Source of the DNA: Taudactylus pleione
Lineage: Eukaryota > Chordata > Amphibia > Anura > Myobatrachidae
Assembly (NCBI GenBank): GCA_031769625.1
Contig: JAUIMM010000115.1
Location: 12,632,501 to 12,696,500, forward strand
Direction of reading: 5' to 3'
Length of the DNA: 64,000 nucleotides
Both the position numbers and the translations under genes were made by a program. Under the pieces are notes generated by a model. That model saw nothing but the letters and a program-made list of their open reading frames with translations. It was not told where the DNA came from and ran no database searches. Below are positions 21,251-32,654 of the stretch, piece by piece. The first letter of the stretch is position 1. Each line of letters starts with the position of its first letter.

Positions 21251-21748
21251 GTTTTTAGCACTTGGGGGGAGCACCCCTGACGGACAGAGCACCCCCTGGA
21301 CAACACTACAGCACCCCTTTAGGACTGGGACACTGCACAGGACTTTGGAGTGGACACAGCCCCTTTGGACAACTGACTGCACAGCACAACACAGCCAGCC
21401 CCTATGGACTTTGAAGTAGTGGACACAGCCCCTATGGACAACAGCAGCACAGCGCAGCACAGCACAGCACAGCACAACACTACTCTGCACTACACTACAC
21501 TACACAGCCCAGCCAGCCCTAACTCCCACCCTCCCTCTTCACTGTCCACAGCCGAGTGAGAAAATGGCGCCGACGCGGGTACCTTATATAGGATCCAAAA
21601 CCTGCGAGACCCGGAAGGCAGGATGATGACGTTTTGCCTCGATTTCAGATCCGAGTCAGGCGGGAAAAGTCGAGCCTGACTCGGATCGGCCTCGGATCGG
21701 GGGGGCTCGGATTTCAGAAATCCGAACCCGCTCACCCCTAGTATGTAT

Positions 21749-22447
21749 ATATAGCAAGTGGATGGGCAGCACTTCACTCTCTCATGTTTTAGGTGAATAC
21801 TTGCCAGCGGAAGTGGCAGCAGCAGTAGATCCCCGCTGGCGACATGACTTCCGGGGGCGTGATCAGCGCTGCCGGCACTATAGCCCAGTTTAGCGGGGTG
21901 CCACTAAACCTTCGGGCCTGGGACAGGAGTACCCATTGTACGGTACCCCCTGCAACCGGGCCTGCCTGAGTCAGATGCAGAGCTGATGTTGGACACAGTG
22001 GAGTGCTGTTTATTGTCTGAGTTGCACAGCACATGCATACTGATGGTGTTAGTACAGAGGCGCAGTATAGATTGTCAGATGCACAAAGAAGTGCATAAGA
22101 AATGTGTGGTAACAGTGGGATGTAGCAATGGACGTGTTATTGGAGGGACACAAGTGTGTTGCTGATAGTCTGCATGCAGAGACACTGCATATATTGGAGG
22201 CCATACAAGAGATGGATAATCTGCATTTAGAAGGGTGTGACCATTGGTAGGGTCTAAAGTCGCACTAAGATGTATTGCAGCATCTGTAGACACAGCTGTG
22301 CACCATGGAAAGAGTTTGCAGCGACATTAGCATAAGGTTCCAGATGCGACTGAGGCAAAGGATGCACAGATGGGCACTGCAGCATCCCATGCAGCATCAG
22401 CTCCTATGAGAAAATACAAAATAAAATGATTCTCTTTGTCTAATACT
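21749..22447. repeat. Unclassified spacer with a segment duplicated at 22940-23212
   Basis: 22020-22400 and 22940-23212 share an ordered set of motifs (GAGACACTG, GGTGTGACC...GGT.GTGTCTAAA, TGTGCACCATG), suggesting diverged copies of one unknown repeat. No ends or coding sequence identified. Confidence 0.4.
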
Positions 22448-22856
22448 GGGCCTGATTCAGCAGCGGACGCAAATGCAATCACCAGTGCAATTGCCTATGG
22501 ATCGCAGTTGCTAAAATATGCGAATGCCTGCCAAAGCACAGCCGACATAAATGCACCCACTACTGCCTTCTCATATCCGTCCATTGTCACTCTTCTGCAT
22601 AAACATCGGTACATCGTGTACATTGGTCAGTCACGCAGCATTTATAAGAAGTTTGACAAGTTGCAAACACTGCAGGATGCCTCATACGCAGAGAGCTCTC
22701 ATGCTGCGTATGCAACCGCAGTGGCTAATTTATGCAAGCCCATTAAACGGCGTTCAAACGGACAGACGTACCTGCGTTTTTATGACCACCTCGTGTCACC
22801 AGTGCGACTTATATGCATACGATCAATCTGCATCTGCAATGGCCATTAAAAGGCCC
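22448..22856. mobile_element. MITE, 2398 family
   Basis: It begins GGGCCTGATTCAG and ends in AGGCCC. The interior CGCAGAGAGCTCTCATGCTG and GGCTAATTTATGCA match 2398-2929. The right terminus is decayed. Confidence 0.65.
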
Positions 22857-23212
22857 ATAGATCTTTAAGGTGTTGTTTAATTCTTGATTTCTGCAAAGCA
22901 ATATGAATATTATAAATGTGTTGGGTGATCCTGGGCGGTTACAGGGGGTTGGTAATCAGCCACAGATTTAGCCTAGTATAGGCATGTTATTGGAATGACG
23001 ACAGAGTGTCACTGAAAGTTACTGTGTACAGAGACACTGAATCGCTCACGTTGGAAGCCACACTCTGATGGATGAAATGCAACTTGCACAGGGCTGGTGC
23101 AAGTTTTGATGGTGTGACCGATGGTGGTGTCTAAAAGTGGTAGATGCTAAAAGTAGGCGTCTCAGTCCTTGCACTTTCAGACGCACCCGTGTGCACCATG
23201 CAAGGGATTAGC

Positions 23213-23741
23213 AGGGGCGCCGAGAGGGGGGGAGGTGGGCACTAATTACCCAGGCCTAGGCTTCTTGGAGGGGTCCATCAGGGGCCTGGTTCCGGCACCA
23301 CCTCCTCTCCCTCTTACATCACAGCAGCCCAGAACACACTGCTGTGTACTGGGCTGCACTGAGAGTCTCTTATGCCTGTGGGGGGGAGCAATAACACTGA
23401 TCACGCCCCCCACTGGCTATGCGCCGGGCTGAGTGGCTCACAGCACCCCCCCTCAACAGCGATTCGTGCTACTGAAAAAATATTATTTTTATTATTTTTT
23501 CCATAAGAAGGCATAGCCACGCCTCCTGTTAGGCCACACCTCCTTCACACAGGCCTGGCACGCCTGGGGATTAGAAATAGCTGTAGCTGCATCCAACATA
23601 GAATCCGTCCTCCTCAACAGACTCTGCCTTTTCAACAGACACCACCCCCATTAGGTCTGCTTGTGTAACCCTGGTTAAGGGTTTAAATAAGAACTGTACT
23701 CATAAATCTAATATTTATAAATGTACAATTTGAGGTAAAAT

Positions 23742-23772
<31 letters not shown>

Positions 23773-24860
23773 GTGTATAGTCACAATTCATGACGCATGT
23801 ATTTAATGTATTAACATATCAATTTATGTGGTACTTTTTTATCTCTGTGGTGAGGATGTGCTACAGTGTGTTGGTTGCACTGGAGTAAAAGTGGCAGAGT
23901 AATATAGAAGGGAGTGAATTTGTTCCTGTCAGGAAAAGAGGATCCGGTGAGAGGGAGGATATATAACAACTGTTAGCAGCAGCTGAGAGTCAGTCTGCTG
24001 ATCCCTCCCTCCAGTGCCTGCCCTCCTGTGACCCGGGCAGCCAGTGAGCGGCGATGAGCTGCCGGGTGCAGGGGGGCAGACCCTGAGAGGGAGCCCAGCC
24101 GGAGCTGGAGAAGGTGAGACAGCGGTACTCACCCTGTCTGGCAGGAGAGGCGGTGTCGCAGCAGGTGGTCCCAGCGGCGGAGAGAACCAGAGGGACCTGC
24201 ACCGATGGGGGCGTTCCCTGCCAAAGGAGGCGGTAGTGTTGTTGCGAGGTGAGCTGGCGCACAGCTATGAGCTCAGTGGCTGCAGGGCCATCAATCACCG
24301 CTGCTATATGCCACTGATTGGGAGCCGGTCCGGCGATGAAAGCAGGAGACTGAGAGGCGAGGCAGCTCCAGTGTCAGATGGACGGCATCAGCAGTGCTGG
24401 TCGGGCTGTGAGTAATTAATACCTGGCACTCACACAGATATCCCTAGTGGCAGCAAAGAGGCTCTATAGGGACAGAGGCTTATATCCCAGGATCATAAGG
24501 AGCACTAGAGAAGCAATTAACAAACTTCATACCAGAGAAACTATAGATATATACCTTATAGACTATATCAGAGGAAACCTCTAATTACTTTCTGTAGAGT
24601 TAATCCAGGGTCTGAAACAGCACCTGAATACAGTGTAACTTGAGCCAGAGGAATCTCAGAGACAGTTGCACTATAACTACGTATTGAGTATTACTACAGT
24701 ATATTGGGAACAGCTAAAGCTACGGTGTAACAAGTGGATATTTAGGAGAGCAATTGCTCATTACTTTAGCAGACTATAACAAAGTTTCCAAGTAAATTCT
24801 ACAGCCACAAGAGGAGTTAAAATCTTATACAGGCACGGAATACATACGATTTACCGCAGG
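23213..24860. other. Unclassified region, partly GC-rich
   Basis: CAGGGGCGCCGAGAGG at 23213 looks like a small hAT-type terminus without an identified partner. A TA microsatellite lies at about 23740-23772. 23930-24420 is GC-rich with an ATATATAAC box near 23960, but no reading frame shows a known domain. It could be the untranslated 5' region of an unknown element. Confidence 0.35.
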
Positions 24861-25345
24861 ACACAAGTCCGGTGGTTTCAAATCCCGTCAGCGGCAGGCC
24901 GACACGGCTGAAAATTACCAATCGTCCCCAGGTAAGTATGAACTAACCTAACCTAGACCCCTAATCCTCCTTAGGGGTGCCTAACCCTAACCTTCCCCCA
25001 GTGCCTACTCCCCCTCTAAGTGCCTAAACCTAACCCCCCTTCCCCGCCGCCTAAACGTAACTCCCCCGGGAGTGGGTGCCTAACCCTAAGTCCCCCCCCC
25101 GGGGTGCCTAACCCTCTCTCCCCCTAGCCTAACTCTAACCTCCCGGGGGGGTGCCCAACCCTAAGTCCCCCCTGGGAGCCCTAAACCTAACCCCCCCCCC
25201 CGGTGGCTGTCCGCAGTGGCGCCCGGCATCCCTTCGATTGGGATGCCGGGAGCCGGTCTCCTGGCCTCGGTAAAATGACAGGCATCTATATCTAGACGCC
25301 AGTCATTTCACCCTCGCCGGGATATGACAGTCGGGAAGCCGATTG
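24861..25345. repeat. CCCTAA-rich minisatellite element, second copy
   Basis: Flanking TTTCAAATCCCG and GCAGGCCGACA precede about ten units of GGGGTGCCTAACCCTAACC with C-rich spacers (24950-25200). The layout is the inverted equivalent of 7652-8095 and matches 26838-27316. Confidence 0.7.
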
Positions 25346-25926
25346 CATACCACAGGCACACAGCCTTGTTCTCTGGCTTTTACATGAATAATCCCACCGG
25401 ATATTATATACTGACATTCTAAGAGTTTATTTTTATGCCAGGCATCAGCATAGATACTTCCATGAACTTTACTCTAATTTAACTTGGAATATACAGAAAC
25501 TAATTTGTGGTACAACCATAACTTCACTTGTATCAAGTAGAATTCTCATAACTAGGTTAATGGACCATTGGGCTAATACCAGGGACAGTATCTGTGATTT
25601 ATGAATTGGAAATATTTATATCCTTAGTCCTTAGGATTGTAATACTTTATTGCTTAGAAGTTTAGGATATTAGGTGCCATATTCAAGGTAGTAGTATAAA
25701 CATTGTAAATTGTAATAATATAGTTACTGCGTTGTCATTAATGTTATGTCAAATGTAAAGTGAATGCCTATGTACGGGAATAACTTTCATTTAAGTTCTT
25801 CATAAAAGTAATATATGACAAGCCAACTATCTGTATGTTTACTTACCTGGAGTAATTACAGTGGGAGATCCATTACTGCGGAATCTATGGAAGGAAAAGA
25901 TGGTGGTAAATGTTAAGTGAAATGAT
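25346..25926. other. Unclassified AT-rich spacer
   Basis: AT-rich, no feature recognised. Confidence 0.4.
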
Positions 25927-25929
25927 ACA

Positions 25930-26491
25930 GGGGCCCATTTATTAAGGATCGCATTTTGCAATGCGATCAGGGCATGCAGTACCGCCCATGATCGCATTGC
26001 AAAATGCGATCATACCGGCCGAATGTATGACCCGGCACATGCAGGGAGACGGGCTCCGAAAAGAGCCCGTCCCTGCGATGTGGTCGGAGCACATTCCGGG
26101 CTGCTGCGCATGCGCAGTACCGCGGACTGCACATGAGCGGCGCCCATTGCCGGCGAAGGGGTCTGGAAGATCCCTCCGCCAGCTGAAATGCGGGTAAGTG
26201 CCCATAGGACACAGCGGCTAATGCTATCTTCAGATAGCGTTAGCTGCTGGGGTCAATATCGGGAATGTTTCGCATTCCCGATATTGATACATTTGGCAGC
26301 ATCGCATCCCCCATAGAAACCTATGGGGGAGGCGGCTGCCGGCGGCAATGGAGGGATCGCAGCAGGTATCGGAGATACCTGCTGCGGTCCCTCTTTCATA
26401 CATTCGGGGGATTTTAAGTATTTGAGGTAAACCCCCGAAAACAGGTGTTTTCGGGGAATTTACCTCAAATGCACTTTGATAAATGGGCCCC
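25930..26491. mobile_element. Multi-hairpin MITE with GGGGCCCATTTAT ends
   Basis: The ends GGGGCCCATTTATTAA and ATAAATGGGCCCC are flanked by ACA on both sides (25927-25929 and 26492-26494). The body is a run of hairpins: 25947-25968 and its second version 25990-26011, 26041-26075, 26212-26247, 26254-26286 (14-bp arms), 26307-26330 (10-bp arms), 26351-26393 (19-bp arms, one mismatch) and 26421-26469, which encloses 26433-26456. The architecture is the same as 4352-4900, but ends and hairpin sequences are unrelated. Non-coding. Confidence 0.85.
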
Positions 26492-26837
26492 ACAGTATTG
26501 TATTGTGATCACACATAATCTATACACCACACTATTAATTTTAACCATTGGGGTTTCCCAAGTAGACCCACATAAACCATAAGTACTTGGGTGGAGGCAC
26601 TGATATTGGGGATGTACACCACTTAGAGGAATGCTAAGGGTGGGTACATTAGGAGTAGCAAAGGTGTTAGTAAGCTGGTGACCCTTTAGTTGTAAAAAGG
26701 GGGGTTACACTTGCAACCATTTCCTGGGCGGTGTTCCCTCTCAATCCGCCCCCAGGGCTGGAATCTAGCCACATTCACTATCAGGGAAGCTTCATTGTAG
26801 CACACAGGCAGGGAGGCAGAAGGGAATGGGATTTAAA
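26492..26837. other. Unclassified spacer
   Basis: No feature recognised. Confidence 0.4.
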
Positions 26838-27316
26838 TACCGAGCCGCTGGTTCAAATCCCGACAGTGGAAGGCCGACAATAGAAGATCCCCATGCCTGG
26901 TGGTAAGTATCCTAACTATCCCCTCTCCCCCCCCTAACCCTCCCTTAGGGGTGCCTAACCCTAGCCTCCCCCATAGTGCCTAACCTTCCCCCAGGGGTGC
27001 CTAACCCTCTCGTGGAGGTGCCTAACCCTAACCTCGCCCCGGTGGTGCCTGATCCTATCCCCCCTTCCCCTAGCCCAACCCTAACCTTCCCCAGCGGGGT
27101 GCCTAACCCTAAATCCCCCAGGGGTCCCTAATCCTATCCCCCCCAACCACGGGCTAAGTGTTATACTTACCCAACACACAACAATCGGGAAGGCGGGGGT
27201 CGGTCTTTCGGCATCGGGATTAAGATAGGTGTCGGTATTTCGACACCTATCTTAAGTCCTGTGTCGGGCAGGTAGTGTCGGGATTTAGACCAGCGGCATT
27301 GCGTCTGCCGGTCTAT
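26838..27316. repeat. CCCTAA-rich minisatellite element, third copy
   Basis: CCGCTGGTTCAAATCCCGACA near 26846 and its inverted partner TGTCGGGATTTAGACCAGCGG near 27276 make a terminal inverted repeat around tandem GGGGTGCCTAACCCTA units (26920-27150). This is the best-bounded member of the family. Confidence 0.75.
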
Positions 27317-27689
27317 AATCTACATCCTGGCAGAAGCTGTCGTTCACTAAACAAACAATGTAGCGCTAGGACCCAGCAGCTGCTTAACCCAGAGATCAGC
27401 AGCACAGGAGATTGGACTAATGGTTAGGTCTAGAAGAAGATCACAGGACCTTTGACGTCACAACCACGTGACCTGTGACCAAAGGGGGAGGGGCACGGTT
27501 TAGAATGGGGGGCCAAAAGTGTCCCCTTGCGGACTGCTTCGCTCGCAACAGGTTTACATTCCCCCTCTGTGCCCACGTGGACAGTAACAGTGGTAGCAGT
27601 CCAGCTCTTCTGCAGCTGTCACGTGGTTGTGATGTCAGCGAGGTCCATTCTTCAACTTGGATTTAGCTACAACCTTGGAGTAATGGGAG
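27317..27689. other. Unclassified spacer
   Basis: No supported gene. CCACGTGACC and GTCACGTGG motifs near 27465 and 27618 form a loose inverted pair. Confidence 0.35.
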
Positions 27690-28060
27690 ATCTCCCCGAA
27701 TATCAGGGAAAACAGACTGCAAGAGTGTCAGTAAGCTCAGTGTGTGTGGTGACTGGCCTGCAGAGAGAGTGTCAGTAAGCTCAGTGTGTGTGTTGTGACT
27801 GGACTGCAGAGAGAGTGTCAGTAAAGTCACTGTGTGTCAGTAAGGTCAGTGTGTGTGTGGTGTGACTGGACTGCAGAGCGAGTGTCAGTAAAGTCATTGT
27901 GTGTGTGTGTTGTGGCTGGACTGCAGAGAGAGTGTCAGTAAAGTAATTGTGTGTCAGTAAGTGTGGTGTGTTTGTGGTGTGACTGGACTACAGAGTGAGT
28001 GTCAGTAAGGTCAGTGTGTGTGTGTGCTTTTGTGGCAGAGTACCTGTGACTGGAGACTGT
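27690..28060. repeat. GTGTCAGTAAG minisatellite
   Basis: Degenerate tandem units of roughly 55-70 bp, each with GTGTCAGTAAG, a (GT)n stretch, GTGACTGGACTGCAGAG and an AGAG spacer, about six copies. Non-coding. Confidence 0.82.
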
Positions 28061-28083
28061 CTCTGGTCCATAAAAGCCTTAGT

Positions 28084-28268
28084 GGTCTATTTACTAAGCA
28101 GTGTTAGGAGACAGAGTGAAAAGTGATAAGGTGCCAGCCAATCAGCTCCCAACTGTCATTTTTCAAACACAGCCTGTGAGATGACAGTTGGGAGCGGATT
28201 GGCTGTTACCTTATCACTTTCTTATCACTTTTCACTCTGTCTCCTAACACTGCTTAGTTAATAGACCC
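28084..28268. mobile_element. Near-perfect palindromic MITE (GGTCTATTTACTAAGC)
   Basis: Arms of about 85 bp start GGTCTATTTACTAAGCAGTG and end in GCTTAGTTAATAGACC, covering almost the whole element, with CCCAACTGTCAT/ATGACAGTTGGG near the centre. A one-ended copy lies at 33048-33181. Such palindromes can fold into a long hairpin RNA if transcribed. Confidence 0.88.
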
Positions 28269-28538
28269 CTCAGTATCACACTGAAAGCCCCACAAATAGC
28301 TAGCTAGGAGTGCAGACCTGGACAGATCAAAATGTGTTGTGTCTTGTGAACTATTTTTTGATGTATTACAGTGTATAGTACAGTCGCGGGGGGGTAGGGG
28401 CAACAGATAGCACTCCTTCCGGGCACCGAGGTTGGTAGGCTTCTCATGGGCCAGTGCCATGTGCTTGTGCCCAGGCTAAAAGTTTCCAGCCAGCCTATTG
28501 CCGGTTATAGTATGGTGGTTGCTCTTGATACTGTAGAT

Positions 28539-28905
28539 CAGCATTTTTCAACTAGTGTGCTACGGCAGACAACTTAGCGTACTTGTACTGTAGTGTATTT
28601 TATTCCTGAGGAGACCAATGTAGTGTATTCTATTCCTGAGGAGACCAATGTAGTGTATTTTATTCCTGAGGAGACCAATGTAGTGTATTCTATTCCTGAG
28701 GAGACCAATGTAGTGTGTTTTATTCCTGTGGAGGCCAATGTAGTGTGTTTTATGTCTGTGGAGGCCAATATGTGTGTATTTTTAATGTGGGAGCCAATGT
28801 GTATGTTATTTTGTTGGTCATGCACGGCGCATCGCCGGATGGTGTGCCTTGGCAATTTTTAAATCTTGTGTAGTGTGCCTTAAATTGAAAGGTTGAAAAC
28901 CACTG
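28539..28905. mobile_element. Non-autonomous hAT element with internal 30-bp tandem repeat
   Basis: The ends CAGCATTTTTCAACTAGTG and GGTTGAAAACCACTG are flanked by perfect 8-bp duplications CTGTAGAT (28531-28538 and 28906-28913). From 28591 to about 28800 the interior consists of 30-bp units (TAGTGTATT, TATTCCTGAGGAGACCAATG), five near-identical and then decaying. Frames across it are repeat peptides, not genes. Confidence 0.93.
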
Positions 28906-28913
28906 CTGTAGAT

Positions 28914-29619
28914 ACTCTACTTAAGAGATCATGTTGTGTGCCATTTGGATCATAGTGTATATTGATATCAATCTGTGAAAGCGCTCAAACATTCCCTATA
29001 GTAGAAAAAGCAGCATTGAAAATTTCTTGTGCGATACCTCACCAGCCTGGGCTGAATTAATTAGATGATGTTTAAAAACATCATTCTCATTATTCAAAAT
29101 TGCATGCAGGGTTTCACCAGGTAAATCACTCTGATGTGACAGGAACTGTGGTTTCCACTGACTATATTGTGTCAAATCCCTCTTCATCTCAATTCATTAA
29201 TTCAGCTCAGGTAACAACACAAAGATAAAAAAAGAAGTCAAAGCATTTGTATCAAGTGGAATGATTTTGGCAGCTCATTCAGACAGGCACTTTCTGAAAA
29301 ATGTTCTCACATTCTGTACATAAATGAGATGTGAAACTATCCTAATTATGTTGCAGAAGCATTGAACTTGGTGTAAAAGTGTAAACCAAGCGTCATACCA
29401 AAACATTGGAAAGTCATGTGTGGCACAGTGGTTAGTATTGTTGCATGAGACTGCTGTGAAACAATGCTTGGGGTTTTTAGGGGAAAGAAGGGGTGTTCGG
29501 TCAACATAAGCTCTTCAACAAGAGGTGGTCATGTGCCTTCTTTTGTGGTAGGATTCCAAAACCTGCAAAGTTGGGAGATATGCATGAATCACTTAACACA
29601 ATTTGTTTGTGTAGCTGTA
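28914..29619. other. Unclassified spacer
   Basis: AT-rich, no feature recognised. Confidence 0.4.
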
Positions 29620-29901
29620 AAAGGTCCCATACATCTACTGGATAATCCGCTGATTCCCCGATCAGACCAGAACTGCCAATCCGCCTGTCAGAAATATCAC
29701 AACTAGCAGCCATTAATGGTGCTGATCCGTCGGGGAATCTGGGAAATTCAACATTTTAAAAAATCCAGATTTGCTGATCACGATCATATTTTGTTTGTGA
29801 TCAGCAAATCAGTGAAATCCAACATGTTGGATTTTACCGATGCCCCGACACAGATGTCTGGGGATCAGGGAATTGTGGCAATCTGTTGGTGTATGGGGGT
29901 C
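29620..29901. mobile_element. Hairpin-rich MITE with GGTCCCATACA ends
   Basis: The left end is AAGGTCCCATACATC and the right end GTGTATGGGGGTC. Hairpins include GATTCCCCGATCAG...CTGATCCGTCGGGGAATC (29653-29744), AAATTTGCTGATCACGATC/GTGATCAGCAAATC and AAATCCAACATGTTGGATTT (29815-29834, perfect palindrome). Non-coding. Confidence 0.7.
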
Positions 29902-30570
29902 ATGTGTTAGATCCACATATATGTCAGTTGTGGTGCATTGGGCTACTGTGGAAAGATACGTCTCAGTACAATTCTTATCTAATAGCTGCATTTCCTTGTA
30001 TATTATAAACTATCCACATGTTGTGTTACTGTGTAGAATTTTTATGTGGCAGGAAGCCAGAATGTAGAATAATATGGACAGAAAATTGGAGAGATAGAAC
30101 ACTGCAGTTGTACAGGTCATGGGCATTTTGCAGTCCCATCTCGCACATTCCTACACCAATTAGACTGGGAAAGCAAGGTATTAAGGGAATTGTAAAATGA
30201 TTAATTAATTAAGTCCCAGATGAATACAACTTGCATCAGGTTTTTGTTGCTGAATTCGGCATGTAATTATAGAGGCTGGTGTCTATTGTTGTGAAAACAA
30301 ACAGCTGTGCTCAGTCACTGTTTCAGTAAAAGAACTATTCATTAACCCCTGTTGAGCTGTTCAATGTAGTATTTATAGAGCACAGACATGACGTGGTGCT
30401 ACATAATTAAATCATGGCACAGTTGTCACTATCAAAATTCCTATTTCACTCCTATAAATAATTTGTATATAAAACAGGTAAAATGTTACTTTATGGAAAT
30501 AGATGCTTTGAGTATGCATGGGTTATTTCTACCAAGACCAGTTTTTCTTCTTTCACATTCCAGATTGTTC
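29902..30570. other. Unclassified spacer
   Basis: AT-rich, no gene recognised. Confidence 0.4.
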
Positions 30571-30578
30571 CATTATAG

Positions 30579-30917
30579 CAGGGGTAGGGAACCTTTTTCT
30601 GCCGAGGGCCATTTTGATAAATACAATATTATTCGCGGGTATGTGACGTCACACAGGGGCAGGGTTACAATTGCGAGTGATTACAGCAATGTTCGGAGTA
30701 TCCTGTGGATGCTCTGGGAGCTGTAAGGGCAGCGGTGTGACTGTCTGAAGCATCCTAAGGACGGTCCAGGTGGCACTGCTGCATAGATTCTGGCTGCAGG
30801 GTGCCATTCTAGGTACCCTGTTAGCCAGACGAGGCTAGAAGAAAAATGCTCAGAGGGCTAGATCAAATGATTCCGCGGGCCTTATATGGCCCCCGGGCCT
30901 GAGGTTTCCCATCCATG
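30579..30917. mobile_element. Non-autonomous hAT element, CAGGGGTAGGGAACC ends
   Basis: CAGGGGTAGGGAACCTTT and AGGTTTCCCATCCATG are a typical vertebrate hAT inverted repeat. The flanks CATTATAG (30571-30578) and CATTAAGG (30918-30925) agree at 6 of 8 positions. GGGCC-rich sequence next to both ends (GAGGGCCATTT, GGGCCTTATATGGCC) is also family-like. Confidence 0.85.
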
Positions 30918-31207
30918 CATTAAGGCTAGGTTCAGATTGATAGAATTTTTTACAACATATTTGTGTATTTTTTTTTTTACCCAAGGCAACTCTACAAAAA
31001 GAAGCCGCAGTCCTTTTGGACACAGCCTAAAGCAAACAGGGGTCAGAGTTTATGAAACAGAAGGTCACTGCACAAATGTTTTGACCATACAGTATATACA
31101 TGATGCTTGTCATGTGCCTGTAGTTCATGCATTTAATATTGTTCACAGCATCAGCTTTGTTTGAAATAGGTGCAATTGACTCTTATACAAGCATGTTCAC
31201 AGTACAG

Positions 31208-31610
31208 CAGAGGTTCCCAAACGTGGTCCTCTAGGCTCCCCAACAGTTCAGGTGTTAAGGCCCCCATACACGGTGCAAGTTTTTAAAAGATTCGGCTGTT
31301 TTCGACCAATTGAAATGACAAATTGTTTAAAAAGTGCAGTGTGTGGGCATGATAATGATGCCGATGTGCGCTCCCGCTGTCGCTAATTGTGGTTGCTGAT
31401 CTATTGAACCTGCACAAAGATATCGGCTTGCCTTTTATGATTTGGCACACATCGTTCCATGTGAACGATGGACAATATGTTGTCACTTTTCCTGGTCACT
31501 CCCCTCCTCCATTTTGTGCCAGACGATGAGGACGAGGATGGAGAAGCAGCACGCGTATATCATCTAGGGAGAATTTGCCAGTTGTTTATAATAAGTATAC
31601 TCAGCATAGT
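31208..31610. mobile_element. Truncated hAT end abutting a CCCCATACAC MITE relic
   Basis: CAGAGGTTCCCAAACGTGG at 31208 is a hAT-type terminus that stops at about 31257. There AAGGCCCCCATACACGGTG begins, a terminus resembling those at 9902 and 29620. Neither has a clear opposite end. Confidence 0.5.
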
Positions 31611-31611
31611 G

Positions 31612-32580
31612 CAATGTATTCCGCTGCATCACCAATGTAATTAACCCACTGCTCCACCAATCTAATTAACCCACTGAACCACCAATGTAATTAGTCAATG
31701 CACTATTAATGTAATTAACCACTGCACCACCAATCTAATTAACCTACTGCCCCACCAATGTTATTAACCCACTGTACCACAATGTAATTAACCCACTGAA
31801 CCACCAATGTAATTAACCCACTGAACCACAATGTAATTAACTCACTGAACCACCAATTTAATTAACCCACTGATCCACCAATGTAATTAACTCACTGCAC
31901 CACCAATGTAATTAATTCACTGCACCACCAATCTAATTAACTCACTGCAACATCAATATAATTAACCACTGCAATACCAATTTAATTAACCCACTGCTCC
32001 ACCAATGTAATTAACCCACTGAACCACCAATGTAATTAACCCACTGCACCACCAATGTATTACCCCTTTTACACTACAGCTAAAACCCGGGTTAATGCAG
32101 GGTTAACCTGGGTAGCTCCTTGGTGTAAAAGGGGAAAGGGTTGGATTGCCAGGTCGAGTGACCCAGCAATACAACCCAGGTAACTAGCAGGGTTTAACAC
32201 CGGAATAACCCGTGAAACCCTGCAGTGTAAACGGCGCGATCTGGGTCACAGTGATCTGGATCATGCAGCATGCCTGCCGATTGGCCGGCCTCAGTGGCAC
32301 TTGGAGATGACATCATCTCCAAGCGTCCACTTCCACACCGGAAAAGCCGGGTCCGGTGTGAACGGCGCTGGCTCGGGAAAATACTGGGTCGGTGCCGGCT
32401 AAATTCCCGGTCCGATCCGGATTGGAACCCTGTTCCTACCTCCAAGTCAGACCCGTAATTTAGGTGTAAAAGCGGTATTATTAACGCCCTGCAAAATCAA
32501 TCTAATTAACCCACTGCACCATCAATGTAATTATTTCGCCACTGTCCCACCAATGTTATGTCAGTGTAGCACCAAGGTAG
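31612..32580. repeat. 24-25 bp minisatellite interrupted by a MITE
   Basis: Tandem units of CCACCAATGTAATTAACCCACTG run from 31612 to 32060 (about 18 units) and resume at about 32484-32575. The MITE at 32061-32477 sits in the middle. Non-coding. Confidence 0.88.
32061..32477. mobile_element. MITE with TACCSCTTTTACAC ends
   Basis: The ends TACCCCTTTTACAC and GTGTAAAAGCGGTA are the same family as 23-407, with shared GGATTGGAACCCTGTTCC interior in the opposite orientation. It is inserted in a minisatellite unit. A TTA-like duplication is possible but cannot be fixed because the site is ATT-rich. Confidence 0.75.
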
Positions 32581-32654
32581 TTTTCCACCAAATTTTTTTA
32601 TTAAAAAGCCCACCAATGTTGATGTTAAATTTGGTATTAAAATAGAATGTCAAA

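Larger units (their letters stand above)
18796..21740 (-). mobile_element. hAT copy A, internally rearranged (2,945 bp)
   Basis: It starts TAGGGGTGTGCACCGG and ends CCGCTCACCCCTA, with perfect 8-bp duplications GTATGTAT at 18788-18795 and 21741-21748. The transposase end lies at the left and the promoter end at the right. The 5' subterminal repeat array covers about 20735-21250. The BED finger and the catalytic core have been lost. The core is replaced by a tandem array (19808-20388), a structure shared with copy F. It is non-autonomous, but its ends and duplication are intact. Confidence 0.95.

Noticed and set aside
27690..28060. CRISPR-like array
   Set aside because: Repeats are degenerate, spacers are not unique, and the context is a vertebrate minisatellite.
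28593..28862. Repetitive 89-codon protein
   Set aside because: It is a direct read-through of a 30-bp tandem repeat inside a hAT element bounded by an 8-bp duplication.
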